The notes under the pieces were generated by a model. The model ran no database searches. It saw only the letters and a list, made by a program, of their open reading frames with translations, and was not told the origin of the DNA. Made by a program: the position numbers and the translations under genes. A stretch of DNA of 64,000 bases from DYMC01 sp035406705 (lineage in GTDB: Bacteria; Verrucomicrobiota; Lentisphaeria; Victivallales; GWF2-50-93). Position 1 is the first letter of the stretch. The number at the start of each line of letters is the position of its first letter. Shown here one piece after another: positions 45,132 to 54,369 of this stretch. Location of the stretch: NCBI GenBank assembly GCA_964426675.1, contig CAYRRM010000014.1, positions 1-64,000 of the forward strand. Direction: 5' to 3'.

Positions 45132-45890
45132 TCATACGTATATCATCTTCTTTGTCATACCACCATCACAGATAAAATTTTGCCCCGTAATAAAAGTGGC
45201 TTCATCACTTGACAAAAAGTATGTAAGATTTGCAATGTCATCCGGTGTTCCAATTCTCCCCGCAGGGTGTTGTTTATGATCTGCTTCAGAATAATTGATG
45301 ATTCTATTTTCGCTTTTCTTCCTCCAACCGTCAGTTTGAATCCAACCAGGCGATATGCAATTAACCCTGATTTTAGGGCCTAAACTTATCGCAAGGGCAT
45401 GGGTTAAAGAAATTATTCCTCCCTTTGCCGCAGAATATGCTTCTGTATTTTTTTCCGACTGAAACGCTCTGGTCGAGGAAATGTTAATTATTGAAGAACC
45501 TTCTCTCATAATTGGAATAGAATATTTTGAAAATAAAAATGCTGAAGTTAAATTGAGATTTATAATATCATTCCATTCATTCAAACTCAGATCAACAATT
45601 TGTTTCCCAAAATTAGCCCCTCCTGCATTGTTTACAAGAATATCGAGATAAGCAATTTTCGTTTTTATTGAAGAGATCGTATTTATCACATCTTCCTCCT
45701 TTCTAACATCACAATGAATGAAAAATAAATCCTCTCTTTCTTCAAGTTCCTTTCCTGCATCGTTGTCTATATCAGCTATAAAAACTTTAATTTTTTTAGA
45801 AAGAAATTTTTCTGCTATTCCTCTACCTATCCCCTGAGCCCCACCAGTTATCAAAGCAACACGCTCTGTATTTTTATTCTTTTTAATCAT
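45132..45890 (-). CDS. Short-chain dehydrogenase/reductase
   Basis: 252 residues from the ATG at 45890, which has TTAGGAG and a T-run just before it; an earlier in-frame start adds ten residues without a better ribosome-binding site. The cofactor loop is TGGAQGIGRGIAEKF. NNAGGANF, the catalytic Ser in INISSTRAF and the Tyr-Lys pair in EAYSAAKGG are all present. SPGWIQTDGWRKK is the substrate loop. It probably oxidises or reduces a sugar, polyol or related alcohol, given its position at the edge of the carbohydrate region, divergent from the GntR/LacI regulator. Confidence 0.88.
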   Translation of the reverse strand: MIKKNKNTERVALITGGAQGIGRGIAEKFLSKKIKVFIADIDNDAGKELEEREDLFFIHCDVRKEEDVINTISSIKTKIAYLDILVNNAGGANFGKQIVDLSLNEWNDIINLNLTSAFLFSKYSIPIMREGSSIINISSTRAFQSEKNTEAYSAAKGGIISLTHALAISLGPKIRVNCISPGWIQTDGWRKKSENRIINYSEADHKQHPAGRIGTPDDIANLTYFLSSDEATFITGQNFICDGGMTKKMIYV

Positions 45891-46262
45891 AAAAAAACTC
45901 CTAATTAAATTAAAAATCAAGAATTTTAACTTTCTTTAATATAATTAACTTTTTGCTGGTTGAACCACAAAATTTAGCTTAATATTGACAATACTATCGC
46001 ATGAAAATTTTTCAAAGTTAAAAAATAATAATGACGATAATATTTGAATAAATTCATATCTCAAAATTCAAAAAATGACTGTTATGTTATATGAATATGA
46101 TTTATATAAATCAAAATAAGAATAATCAAATTTAATTGATCTAATATTACAGTTTAAATATTGTTAATAAAAAAAATCATTTTTTTTATTTTTTTACTTG
46201 AAATTTAAATTTGATATATTATACTTATATTATGATTTTAATTTAATAAAAATAAAAATCTT
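45891..46262. other. 372-base AT-rich divergent promoter region
   Basis: No gene or RNA recognised. It holds the promoters of the divergent SDR and GntR/LacI genes. See the promoter at 46198-46225. Confidence 0.5.
46198..46225 (+). promoter_or_regulatory. Candidate sigma-70-type promoter for the GntR/LacI regulator
   Basis: TTGAAA, 16-base spacer, TATACT, ending 37 bases before the ATG at 46263. In such AT-rich DNA chance matches are common. Confidence 0.4.
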
Positions 46263-47420
46263 ATGATTTTAGCAAGAAAAAAACAGAATGAGACCTTACA
46301 AGAGCAAGTATTATTTACGATTGAAAAATGGATTGATGAAGGGGTTTTTCCAAATGGTTCTCGTTTTCCTTCGGAGAGGGAATTAAGTAAAAGACTTAAT
46401 GTTAGTCAGTGTACGTTACAACGGGCGATTACTGTCCTTGAAAGGCGGAAAAAGATTATTCGCCTTGGACCGCGACGAAGGATTGTTATATCTGAAAAAG
46501 GGGGGAGGATTTCATCTATGATAAAAGATACAGTTGTTTTTATCACGAGAGAGATAAAGACCGAATTACTTAATAAGAAGATGGGATGGTTATATCATAC
46601 TACAGTAGCTGCTCAAGATTATATTAGAAATAAAGGTAACCATATCTTGATTTTTCATCCTGAACAGATAGATACGAGTATTCAACAGTTGTTAGATGAA
46701 AAGCCGCTTGGTTTTATTTTTCCTGAAGTTCACGGATATTCTCCTACGGAAGATCTAATTAATAAGATTTTATCCTTTGAAATTCCTATTGTCGCTTATG
46801 GCGATGAACCAGTATTTGGGAAAATTGATCGTGTTGTTTCAGATCACGAAAAGGGTACTTATGAGTTGACTAAATTTTTAATATCCCTTGGGAGAAAAAG
46901 GATTATAATGTTAGTTGATGATAGAGAAAATAAATACTACTGGCAGAAGGCTAAGCGGAGTGGTTACATAAAAGCTATGCAGGAAGCTGGTTTAGACGTT
47001 TTGCCTGAAATCTATGAAAGTTTGATGGTGAAAATATCTGAAAAGTCAGACTTGAAGAAGATTTTTGATCTAAAAACTTCAATATATACTGGATTTATTG
47101 CGGAAGCAGTTTTATCTGCAAATCCTCCTGATGCCATAATTGTTCAAGCTGATGAACTCATTTTTGCAGTTGCCGCTGCATGTAGGCGTCTTGGGAAAGA
47201 CCCTTATAAAGATATTTTAATAGTTGGTTATGATAATTATTGGGAAGAACATCCTGATAGACTCTTTGAGGACTATCAACCTGTTGCTACAGTTGATAAA
47301 TTGAACTGGGAAATTGGAGAAAAAATGGCTGAACTACTTTACGATAGAATTACTGGAAAATTACCAGCAGAGCCCCAGGTAGTAAAGATTCCTTCAAAAC
47401 TCATTATAACAAGAAAATAA
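46263..47420 (+). CDS. GntR-type helix-turn-helix / LacI-type sugar-binding hybrid regulator
   Basis: 385 residues. Residues 8-75 are a winged helix of the GntR family (NGSRFPSERELSKRLNVSQCTLQRAI, then VLERRKKIIRLGPRRRI). Residues 85-385 are a LacI/ribose-binding-protein-like effector domain (GFIFPEVHGYSPTEDLINKI, VVSDHEKGTYELTKFLI, VGYDNYWEEHPDRL). The architecture matches AraR-type regulators that sense sugars. It lies directly ahead of a pseudopilin and a glycosidase, the probable targets. Short AT-rich upstream DNA may hold its own operator. Confidence 0.9.
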   Translation: MILARKKQNETLQEQVLFTIEKWIDEGVFPNGSRFPSERELSKRLNVSQCTLQRAITVLERRKKIIRLGPRRRIVISEKGGRISSMIKDTVVFITREIKTELLNKKMGWLYHTTVAAQDYIRNKGNHILIFHPEQIDTSIQQLLDEKPLGFIFPEVHGYSPTEDLINKILSFEIPIVAYGDEPVFGKIDRVVSDHEKGTYELTKFLISLGRKRIIMLVDDRENKYYWQKAKRSGYIKAMQEAGLDVLPEIYESLMVKISEKSDLKKIFDLKTSIYTGFIAEAVLSANPPDAIIVQADELIFAVAAACRRLGKDPYKDILIVGYDNYWEEHPDRLFEDYQPVATVDKLNWEIGEKMAELLYDRITGKLPAEPQVVKIPSKLIITRK

Positions 47421-47442
47421 ATAGGAGGTAAAATAGGAAAAA

Positions 47443-48222
47443 ATGAGCTTACTAATTTTTAGCAAAAGAACTTGTTTTTTTGGTCTTCATGTCAAAAGAA
47501 AGGACAAAGCACAACAATTTACCCTTATTGAACTATTAGTTGTTATTGCGATTATTGCAATTTTAGCTTCTTTACTCCTGCCGGCCCTAAAACAAGCAAA
47601 AGAAATGGCAAAAAAGATAAGCTGTATGAATAATCTAAAACAAATTTCAGCCGCTCAAACTACTTATGCAACAGAAAATAATGGGTGGATTTGGTGTGTA
47701 GGATATGTACCTATGTCTGGTTATGATACTTGGTCACAATGTATTTCTGGGGGGTATAATCATGTACAGGAAGAATATATTTCAAATAAAAATATGTTTG
47801 TGTGTCCTTCATCTACCTTAAAAGGGATTTTTAGTAGCACCTTTACTACATATGGAATGTATAAGTCTATATTTGATACGGAATATAGTGCCAAAAATTA
47901 TAAGTTTTCGTATCATCCCAATTCAGGTTTTATTTTTTATGCTATAGATAAGATTCCAAAGCCATCAAATTTTGTTATGGTAGCAGATACTATTTGTGTG
48001 GGGCATCCTACTTCTCCATTTTATACAGGGAAACCCCATTGGCAACTATCACCAAGTATATTTGTTGAAGAAGCGGGAATATTTATTCAACATAATAGTG
48101 TTGCCAATGGAAGTTTTGTAGATGGCCATGTAGAAGGACTTACCCCCGGAAGAATGGCAGAGACTGAAGACAGGTTTAAAGTGTATATTGACAGATTATG
48201 GCAAAAGAGATCTTTGCCATAA
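47443..48222 (+). CDS. Type II secretion-like pseudopilin with H-X9-DG C-terminal motif
   Basis: 259 residues. A long basic leader (about 26 residues) is followed by FTLIELLVVIAIIAILASLL, the prepilin cleavage and methylation segment; Glu5 is present but the residue before Phe1 is Gln rather than Gly. The C-terminus has HNSVANGSFVDGHVEGL, which is exactly the H-X9-DG motif of the PVC pseudopilin family. AGGAGGT lies upstream. The protein is inserted in the inner membrane and may form part of a secretion or surface-attachment filament. Such genes are often found beside GntR/LacI regulators and glycosidases in Lentisphaerota, which fits the neighbours here. Confidence 0.9.
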   Translation: MSLLIFSKRTCFFGLHVKRKDKAQQFTLIELLVVIAIIAILASLLLPALKQAKEMAKKISCMNNLKQISAAQTTYATENNGWIWCVGYVPMSGYDTWSQCISGGYNHVQEEYISNKNMFVCPSSTLKGIFSSTFTTYGMYKSIFDTEYSAKNYKFSYHPNSGFIFYAIDKIPKPSNFVMVADTICVGHPTSPFYTGKPHWQLSPSIFVEEAGIFIQHNSVANGSFVDGHVEGLTPGRMAETEDRFKVYIDRLWQKRSLP

Positions 48223-48289
48223 AAAAAGAATTTGGAATCGATTAATATAATTAATTAGGAAATAATAAAAAAAGTAGGGAGGATACAAA

Positions 48290-50290
48290 ATGAAGAACAG
48301 AAAATCTAAAAGTTTTATTCATCCACTATTGGGGTGGGCTATTTTTCTTCTTCCTGTGTGGATTTTTGCCCAGGAAAATGAAAATACAACTTCAAATTCA
48401 TTTATCATTGGTGCCTGTACACATATTAGATTAGCGAAAGGTCCCTCCTTAAATGAATATCTTTCATTATTAAAACAGGCTGGAATTATGGCTCTTCGTG
48501 ATGAAATTTCATGGTCACGGTGTGAAAAAAGCAAGGGACAGCTCTCTCTTCCCGAAAATGCTGGTGATTTCGTAATTGCCGCTCATAATATGGGAATAAG
48601 TCCATTACTAATTTTAGATTATGCTAATCAATTTTATGATGATGGTGATTATCCGCGTTCTCCTGAAGCTATAGAAGGTTTTGTACGTTACAGTGAGTTG
48701 ATAGTAGAGTCATTTAAGGGAAAATGTAAATTTTATCAGGTATGGAATGAATGGGATGGAGGTTGTGGAATGCCTCCTAAGAGTAAGGGAAAAGGAGACC
48801 CAGAAAGTTATATTAACCTTTTGAAAGCTGTTTACCCTCGTATAAAAGCAATAGACCCCTCAGCGGTTGTTATTAGTAATTCTGTTTGTACAGGAGACAA
48901 TTATCTGAGAAAATTATTAGAACTCGATATGTTGAAGTATTGTGATATTGTAGCAATACACACTTATAATTATGGTAATGCCGGAGCAAATAGGTTGCCT
49001 GAAAAATGGTATGAAAGGATGCTTGGGGTAGATAAAATGCTTCGTGAATTTAGCGGAGGCAAAGAAGTCCCATTGTTTATTACTGAAATGGGATGGCCAA
49101 CCCATATAGAAGGTTCTGGTAGTACACAAACAGATTCTGCTGATTTTTTGGCTCGTCTTTTTATTTTAGCAAAAACTCTTCCTTTCTTGAAAGGAATATG
49201 GTGGTATGATTTTCGAGATGATGGGTGGGATTTTAAATATAACGAAAATAATTTTGGCATGGTTCGACCGGATTTAACCCCCAAAAAATCATATTACGTA
49301 TTAAAAGACCTCGCTCCATTGATAAAAGATACAACTTTTTCTGAAAGGATTGATGCTGGCGATCCCAATATATGGATATTAAAATTTAAAAGCCCTGAGA
49401 AAAAAGATATAATTGCTGTATGGAGCGCTTATACCGATAATGACTGGGCAATTACCCTTAAGGCTGATACCGAGATTAAATCTGAGTTCTCAATGCTGTG
49501 TCCAGGAGAAGGGGATATAAAAAGACTATTTATGCAAAAAAAAGGAAACGATATAGACAAAAAATCATTTTCTTTTATTGTCAGAACCAGACCATATTTG
49601 TTAAATGGAGATTTATCTGGAATTAATTCTGCCTCTGTTAAAAAGATAGATTTTCCTGAAACAATGCGTCCTAAAAATAGGGTGGTTGTAGTACCTGAAA
49701 AAATTGGTAGAGCAACTCCTTTGTCGGAAAAAACTTCACAGATATATAATTTTGGAGATGATAAATATTATCGTGTTATTTCTGAAAATAGAAAAGGAAA
49801 GGATGACCTTGATGCGAGTTTTTCAATAAAATGGGAACCCTCTTTTATCCACGTTTTTGTGACGGTTAGAGATGATATCTTTTCTCAAACTTTTTCTGGT
49901 GAAGATACGTGGAAAGGAGATGGAATACAATTGGCATTCCAACCATTTAGAGATGGTTTAGCTAATCCTGACGAGCACTCAGATTTCGATATTGCCCTTA
50001 CAGAAAATGGCCCTATAGTGTATGGCCGTTTAGCGTCTCGAATGTCTGACATAACAAATGAAGTCGAAATAAATATTGATAAAGAAAATAAGGAGACTTC
50101 TTATCATATAAAATTTCCGATTGAGATTATTGGGCTTTCATCACCTTTAAAGAGTGATACAATATTGGGTTTCTCATTGCTTGTAAATGATAACGATGGA
50201 AAAGGTAGAAAGGGCTATTTACATTGGGGAGATGGAATAGGGCATGGAAAAGATCCTTCACTTTATAATTGGATAACATTGGAGAAATAA
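48290..50290 (+). CDS. Secreted clan GH-A glycoside hydrolase with CBM9-like domain
   Basis: 666 residues, starting after GGGAGGATACAAA. The signal peptide ends near WIFAQ. The TIM barrel has FYQVWNEWDGGCG with the acid/base Glu near 152 and LFITEMGWPTH with the nucleophile Glu near 265, the layout of GH39/GH5-type enzymes. The C-terminal 190 residues (SFIHVFVTVRDDIFSQTF, DTWKGDGIQLAFQP) resemble a family 9 carbohydrate-binding module. The family number cannot be fixed by eye. It overlaps or abuts the next secreted gene, so the two form a unit. Confidence 0.8.
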   Translation: MKNRKSKSFIHPLLGWAIFLLPVWIFAQENENTTSNSFIIGACTHIRLAKGPSLNEYLSLLKQAGIMALRDEISWSRCEKSKGQLSLPENAGDFVIAAHNMGISPLLILDYANQFYDDGDYPRSPEAIEGFVRYSELIVESFKGKCKFYQVWNEWDGGCGMPPKSKGKGDPESYINLLKAVYPRIKAIDPSAVVISNSVCTGDNYLRKLLELDMLKYCDIVAIHTYNYGNAGANRLPEKWYERMLGVDKMLREFSGGKEVPLFITEMGWPTHIEGSGSTQTDSADFLARLFILAKTLPFLKGIWWYDFRDDGWDFKYNENNFGMVRPDLTPKKSYYVLKDLAPLIKDTTFSERIDAGDPNIWILKFKSPEKKDIIAVWSAYTDNDWAITLKADTEIKSEFSMLCPGEGDIKRLFMQKKGNDIDKKSFSFIVRTRPYLLNGDLSGINSASVKKIDFPETMRPKNRVVVVPEKIGRATPLSEKTSQIYNFGDDKYYRVISENRKGKDDLDASFSIKWEPSFIHVFVTVRDDIFSQTFSGEDTWKGDGIQLAFQPFRDGLANPDEHSDFDIALTENGPIVYGRLASRMSDITNEVEINIDKENKETSYHIKFPIEIIGLSSPLKSDTILGFSLLVNDNDGKGRKGYLHWGDGIGHGKDPSLYNWITLEK

Positions 50291-50292
50291 AT

Positions 50293-50877
50293 ATGACAAC
50301 AAAAAAAACAATCGTATTGTTGGGAGTTCTGATTGCAGGACTCGTAATTAACTCTGAGGAAATGAATAAAGTGAAAGTTGGAGAATTCCTACTTAGTACC
50401 GAGGGTTGGGAATTAAATCTTGGAAAAGAATTTCCTGGCGCTGAAGGTAATTTATGGTGGGAAGAAGAAGAAGGATGTGCCGCTAAGGGCGCAGCTAGTC
50501 TTGAAGGAAATTTTGCATCAGGTGGAAATTATGTGTCAATGGTAAGATTTTTCCCTGAAAAATACAATATAAAAGGACTCTCTTTTCAGATAAGAACTAA
50601 AGATCTGACAAGTGTAATATTGCGTTTAGTTGACTCTACTAATCAAACCTTTCAAGTAAAAATTCCATTAAAAGATACTACAGAATGGCAGAACGTAAAC
50701 TTTGACATTAGTAATTTAGTTCCAGGTAAATTTATGGTTGCATGGGGCGGGGCAGGGGATGGCCAGTGGCATGGACCTGCAAAAGGAATGTCTATTCTGA
50801 TTGATAAGGGGTGTTTTAAATTTAAGGATAATAAAAAAGGATTGATATTAATCGATGATGTTGAATTGATAAGATAG
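50293..50877 (+). CDS. Secreted carbohydrate-binding-like beta-sandwich protein
   Basis: 194 residues from the ATG at 50293, preceded by TTGGAGAAATAA. An earlier in-frame start would overlap the GH-A gene. The N-terminus MTTKKTIVLLGVLIAGLVINS is a short signal. The rest is a single sandwich domain (LSFQIRTKDLTSVILRLVDS, QNVNFDISNLVPG, LILIDDVELIR), the pattern of CBM11- or galactose-binding-type modules. It has no catalytic part. It probably helps the preceding enzyme bind its polysaccharide. It ends in TAG. Confidence 0.65.
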   Translation: MTTKKTIVLLGVLIAGLVINSEEMNKVKVGEFLLSTEGWELNLGKEFPGAEGNLWWEEEEGCAAKGAASLEGNFASGGNYVSMVRFFPEKYNIKGLSFQIRTKDLTSVILRLVDSTNQTFQVKIPLKDTTEWQNVNFDISNLVPGKFMVAWGGAGDGQWHGPAKGMSILIDKGCFKFKDNKKGLILIDDVELIR

Positions 50878-51668
50878 TGAATTTTTATAAAGTTCAGCTT
50901 TTTCTAATAAACTATTTAGTATTTATATTATATAATATATTGTTAAAAATTATTAAACTTAAAAGATATTGAATTATTTCTATTTTTTTATGTATTATTT
51001 TCCAGAAAATGATTCTTAAAATTCAAAATACAAAATATATTTTTATCTAAGAAGTCTTGTGCCGCGATGGATTGTAGAAGTAAAGGTTAGATTAAGTATT
51101 AAAGATGTAGCGTTTCGGTTAGTGCAGTGTAATGTGAACTGTTCTATGAGTTTATTTGAAGAAAATAGTTATAAGTTGATAAAGACTGTTTTCCCTCTTG
51201 AATAGCATTATTGCATAACTCTAAATCTGCTTTTTAACCTGGATCTAAAACATCTTTAGATATTCATCTAAAAAAATTGGGCATCAGTTTCTTACAAAGT
51301 TAAACTGTTCTTTACGTTTGACTTGGCGATAAGCTTTTAGCCACAAAATTTGAATACAAAGTGGGCTTTATTTAGAAAATTCCCAATAAGATCATGAAAA
51401 TAAGTATAAGGACAGATAATTTCCACAGATTTTCCTCCTGTTCTCAGTAAAGCCCATTGTTCTTATCTTAATCCACTTGAATACCTTATTGAGAAAAATT
51501 ATTATGGTATTGAAGTTGCACTTTTTTATATTATCGTTTTATTTTAAATTTTTTGTCAGTTTTATGCTAAATTTTGTCGGTTTTGTATAAGATTTTCATT
51601 TTAAATATATTAGAATTATTAATTATGGCAAAATAATGTAAAATTAAAAAAAAACAAGGAGTAATCAA
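50878..51668. other. About 790 bases without an intact gene
   Basis: AT-rich, stop-rich in all frames I followed. It includes a possible transposase remnant near 51428-51520 (see that entry). The last 60 bases before 51669 are likely promoter and leader for the rhamnosidase gene. Confidence 0.5.
51428..51520 (+). pseudogene. Possible decayed IS630-type transposase fragment
   Basis: One frame reads FPPVLSKAHCSYLNPLEYL, which resembles the LP.Y.P.LNPIE..W motif around the last acidic residue of IS630-type transposases. Flanking sequence is full of stops and no terminal repeats were found. Weak. Confidence 0.2.
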
Positions 51669-51737
51669 ATGCATATTAATGAGAAGGAATTTCATGATTT
51701 AGATTTGATTTTATTTTATCAGGATATAGCCTTTTAA
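51669..51737 (+). CDS. Short leader-like ORF before the rhamnosidase gene
   Basis: 22 codons (MHINEKEFHDLDLILFYQDI plus two), with a good AAGGAG eight bases ahead of the ATG. It ends 43 bases before the rhamnosidase start. It could be a translated leader peptide or chance; no attenuator hairpin was seen. Confidence 0.25.
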   Translation: MHINEKEFHDLDLILFYQDIAF

Positions 51738-51780
51738 ACTACTAGAAATTAAAGTTTCTATAACAAAAGGAGGTATTGAA

Positions 51781-54369
51781 ATGTCAAAGACATGTATTCC
51801 TGTTGACCTTTGTTGTGAATTCAAAAAAAATCCTATCGGAATTGATGAAGTAAAACCACGACTTTCATGGAAATTGGCGGATACTCGGCAAGGTGCAATG
51901 CAGACAGCCTATCGGATTCTCGCTGCTTCAACCAGGGATGCTCTTGATAAAAAGGTAGATCTCTGGGATACAGGACGCGTGCGAACATCACAATCATTGG
52001 ATATCGAATATGCTGGCAAAAAAATCACATCACGATCAAAAGTTTGGTGGAAAGTAAAAATATGGGATATGGAAGGAAAAGAAAGTCTCTGGAGTAAACC
52101 AGCTTTTTTTGAACTTGGTCTTTTGAAAAAAAACGATTGGCAGGCAAAGTGGATTGGCCGCCCCAGTCTCAAGAACCGAGAAGGAGAACCCTGTCCATTT
52201 CTCCGAAAAAAATTTTTAATCAGTGAACAGATTGCTTCAGCGAGAGTATATGTTTCTGCGCGGGGATTGTTTGAACTTCATATCAATGGAAGACGAGTTG
52301 GTAAGGACTATTTTACCCCAGGATGGACTGATTACAACAAGCGCATCCAGTATCTTACTTATGATGTTACCGATCTTCTTGTTAAAGGAGATAATGCTGT
52401 TGGTGCAATACTTGGTGAAGGTTGGTTTGCCGGTAACCTTGGTTGGGAAAAAAAGCGTTGGAATTATGGTGATCAGCTTTCTTTTTTATTGCAACTCGAA
52501 ATTAAATATAGTAATGGAAAAATCGAAACAATATGCAGCGATTCTGATTGGAAAACGAATATAGGTCCAATCACAGTTTCTGACATATATAATGGTGAAA
52601 CTTATGATGCTAACAGAGAGCTTATTGGTTGGGATACTGCTACGTATGATGATAGTTCATGGGATGAAGCAATAGTTTATCCTTCTCCTAAGGCGAAACT
52701 TGTTGCAAAACGTAATCCTCCCGTGCGTATGCAGGAGGAGTTGAAACCTCAAACAGTAAATGAAATTCAACCCGGAATTTTTATATTTGATCTTGGGCAA
52801 AACATGGTTGGTTGGGCTCGGGTTCGTCTCAAAGGACAAATGGGAGACAAGGTTAAAATCCGTTTTGCTGAAATGTTGAATGATGATGGGACCATGTATA
52901 CTGCTAATCTGCGTAGTGCAAAAAGCACAGATTACTACATTTTTGGAAGTAAAAATGAGGTCATATGGGAACCTCATTTTACTTTTCATGGGTTCAGATA
53001 TGTTGAACTATCAGGGATAAATTATAAACCAACGAAAGATGATCTCATAGGTGTTGTTTTGCATTCAGAAATCCCACAGATTGGAAAATTTGAATGTTCT
53101 GATAAACTTATTAATCGCCTCCAGAAAAATATTCAATGGGGACAGAAAGGAAATTTTCTCGAAGTACCAACAGATTGCCCTCAACGCGATGAAAGACTTG
53201 GTTGGACGGGCGATGCTCAGGTGTTTGTGCGTACTGCAGCATTCAATAGAGACGTTGCATCCTTTTTCGAAAAATGGTGCGAGGATATTACTGATTCGCA
53301 GTTCCCTGATGGTGGGGTTCCACATGTTGTGCCAAATGTCCTTGGTAAAGGGCATGGGTATTGTGCAGCCTGGGCCGATGCGGTAATCATATGTCCATGG
53401 ATAATTTATCTTTGCTATGGCAATAAACGCATTCTCGAAAGACAGTATAAATCAATGTGCAAATGGGTTCAGTGGCGTATTAATAACTCCAGGAATTTAA
53501 TCAATGATAGTGCATGTTTTGGAGATTGGTTAGCCATAGACATCGCCGAAGGAAATCCAGGAAAATCACCAACCCCACGTGATCTGATTTCAACAGCCTA
53601 CTTTGCTTATACAACAGGGATAGTTGCGAAAATCGCAAAAATACTTGGTCTGAAAGCTGATTCAAAAAAGTATACCAAACTTTACAACCAGATCAAAAAG
53701 GCATTCAATCGTGAATTTGTAAGTCAAACTGGACGTCTTGTAGGTGATACTCAGACGGCTTATGCTCTTGCCTTAGGATTTGATTTGCTTCCTTCTTCAA
53801 AGGTGGACTACGCAGGAAAAAGATTGGTAAAAGATATAGAGTCCAGAGGATTTCATTTATCTACAGGATTTGTTGGTACTCCTCTATTAGCACCAGTTCT
53901 TTCTAAAATTGGGCGTACGGATGTTGCATATAAACTTGTGCTTCAGAAAACCTATCCAGGCTGGATATACTCTATCCTTCAGGGCGCGACAACTATGTGG
54001 GAACGATGGAACAGTTATACAAAAGACAAAGGATTTGGGGATGTTGGTATGAATTCATTTAATCACTATGCTTACGGTTCTATCGGTGAGTGGCTTTACA
54101 ATACTGTAGCAGGTATAGACCTTGATCCAGAATGCCCCGGATACAAACATATTATCTTTAAACCACAACCTGGTGAGGGTATTAACTGGGCTAAAGCCGA
54201 ACTTCAGACACGGTATGGTCTGCTTGCATGTAAATGGAAAATTTCCGGAAAAAAAATGCAAATAAAGATTACTGTACCGCCAAATACTCATGCAACTCTT
54301 ATTTTGCCTGGACAAAAACCGAAGAGAATTCAGGCAGGGATATATGAGTATGAATTTCCTTGCATTTAA
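51781..54369 (+). CDS. Alpha-L-rhamnosidase, GH78
   Basis: 862 residues, full family length, preceded by a strong AAAAGGAGGTATTGAA. Four parts in order: N-terminal sandwich and Ig-like domains (RLSWKLADTRQGAMQTAYRI), galactose-binding-like domain (FELHINGRRVGKDYFTPGWT), the catalytic barrel, and a C-terminal beta domain. The signature DCPQRDERLGWTGDAQVF (about 465) supplies the acid Glu and TTMWERWNSYTKDKGF (about 737) the base Glu. It releases L-rhamnose from glycosides or pectic oligosaccharides by an inverting mechanism. No signal peptide, so it acts in the cytoplasm on imported oligosaccharides. Palindrome copy 19 encodes Ala-Lys-Ile-Ala. Confidence 0.95.
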   Translation: MSKTCIPVDLCCEFKKNPIGIDEVKPRLSWKLADTRQGAMQTAYRILAASTRDALDKKVDLWDTGRVRTSQSLDIEYAGKKITSRSKVWWKVKIWDMEGKESLWSKPAFFELGLLKKNDWQAKWIGRPSLKNREGEPCPFLRKKFLISEQIASARVYVSARGLFELHINGRRVGKDYFTPGWTDYNKRIQYLTYDVTDLLVKGDNAVGAILGEGWFAGNLGWEKKRWNYGDQLSFLLQLEIKYSNGKIETICSDSDWKTNIGPITVSDIYNGETYDANRELIGWDTATYDDSSWDEAIVYPSPKAKLVAKRNPPVRMQEELKPQTVNEIQPGIFIFDLGQNMVGWARVRLKGQMGDKVKIRFAEMLNDDGTMYTANLRSAKSTDYYIFGSKNEVIWEPHFTFHGFRYVELSGINYKPTKDDLIGVVLHSEIPQIGKFECSDKLINRLQKNIQWGQKGNFLEVPTDCPQRDERLGWTGDAQVFVRTAAFNRDVASFFEKWCEDITDSQFPDGGVPHVVPNVLGKGHGYCAAWADAVIICPWIIYLCYGNKRILERQYKSMCKWVQWRINNSRNLINDSACFGDWLAIDIAEGNPGKSPTPRDLISTAYFAYTTGIVAKIAKILGLKADSKKYTKLYNQIKKAFNREFVSQTGRLVGDTQTAYALALGFDLLPSSKVDYAGKRLVKDIESRGFHLSTGFVGTPLLAPVLSKIGRTDVAYKLVLQKTYPGWIYSILQGATTMWERWNSYTKDKGFGDVGMNSFNHYAYGSIGEWLYNTVAGIDLDPECPGYKHIIFKPQPGEGINWAKAELQTRYGLLACKWKISGKKMQIKITVPPNTHATLILPGQKPKRIQAGIYEYEFPCI
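53635..53647 (+). repeat. Iterated palindrome copy 19 (AAA form)
   Basis: TGCGAAAATCGCA in the GH78 gene; encodes Ala-Lys-Ile-Ala. Confidence 0.9.

Noticed and set aside
47536..47552. TGCGATTATTGCA, a near-match to the iterated palindrome
   Set aside because: It has two mismatches and lies in the conserved pilin segment VIAIIAIL, which explains it without the repeat.
42715..53634. Copy-free stretch of about 10.9 kb as proof of horizontal transfer
   Set aside because: With a mean spacing of about 2.9 kb, one gap this long among 22 is not surprising.
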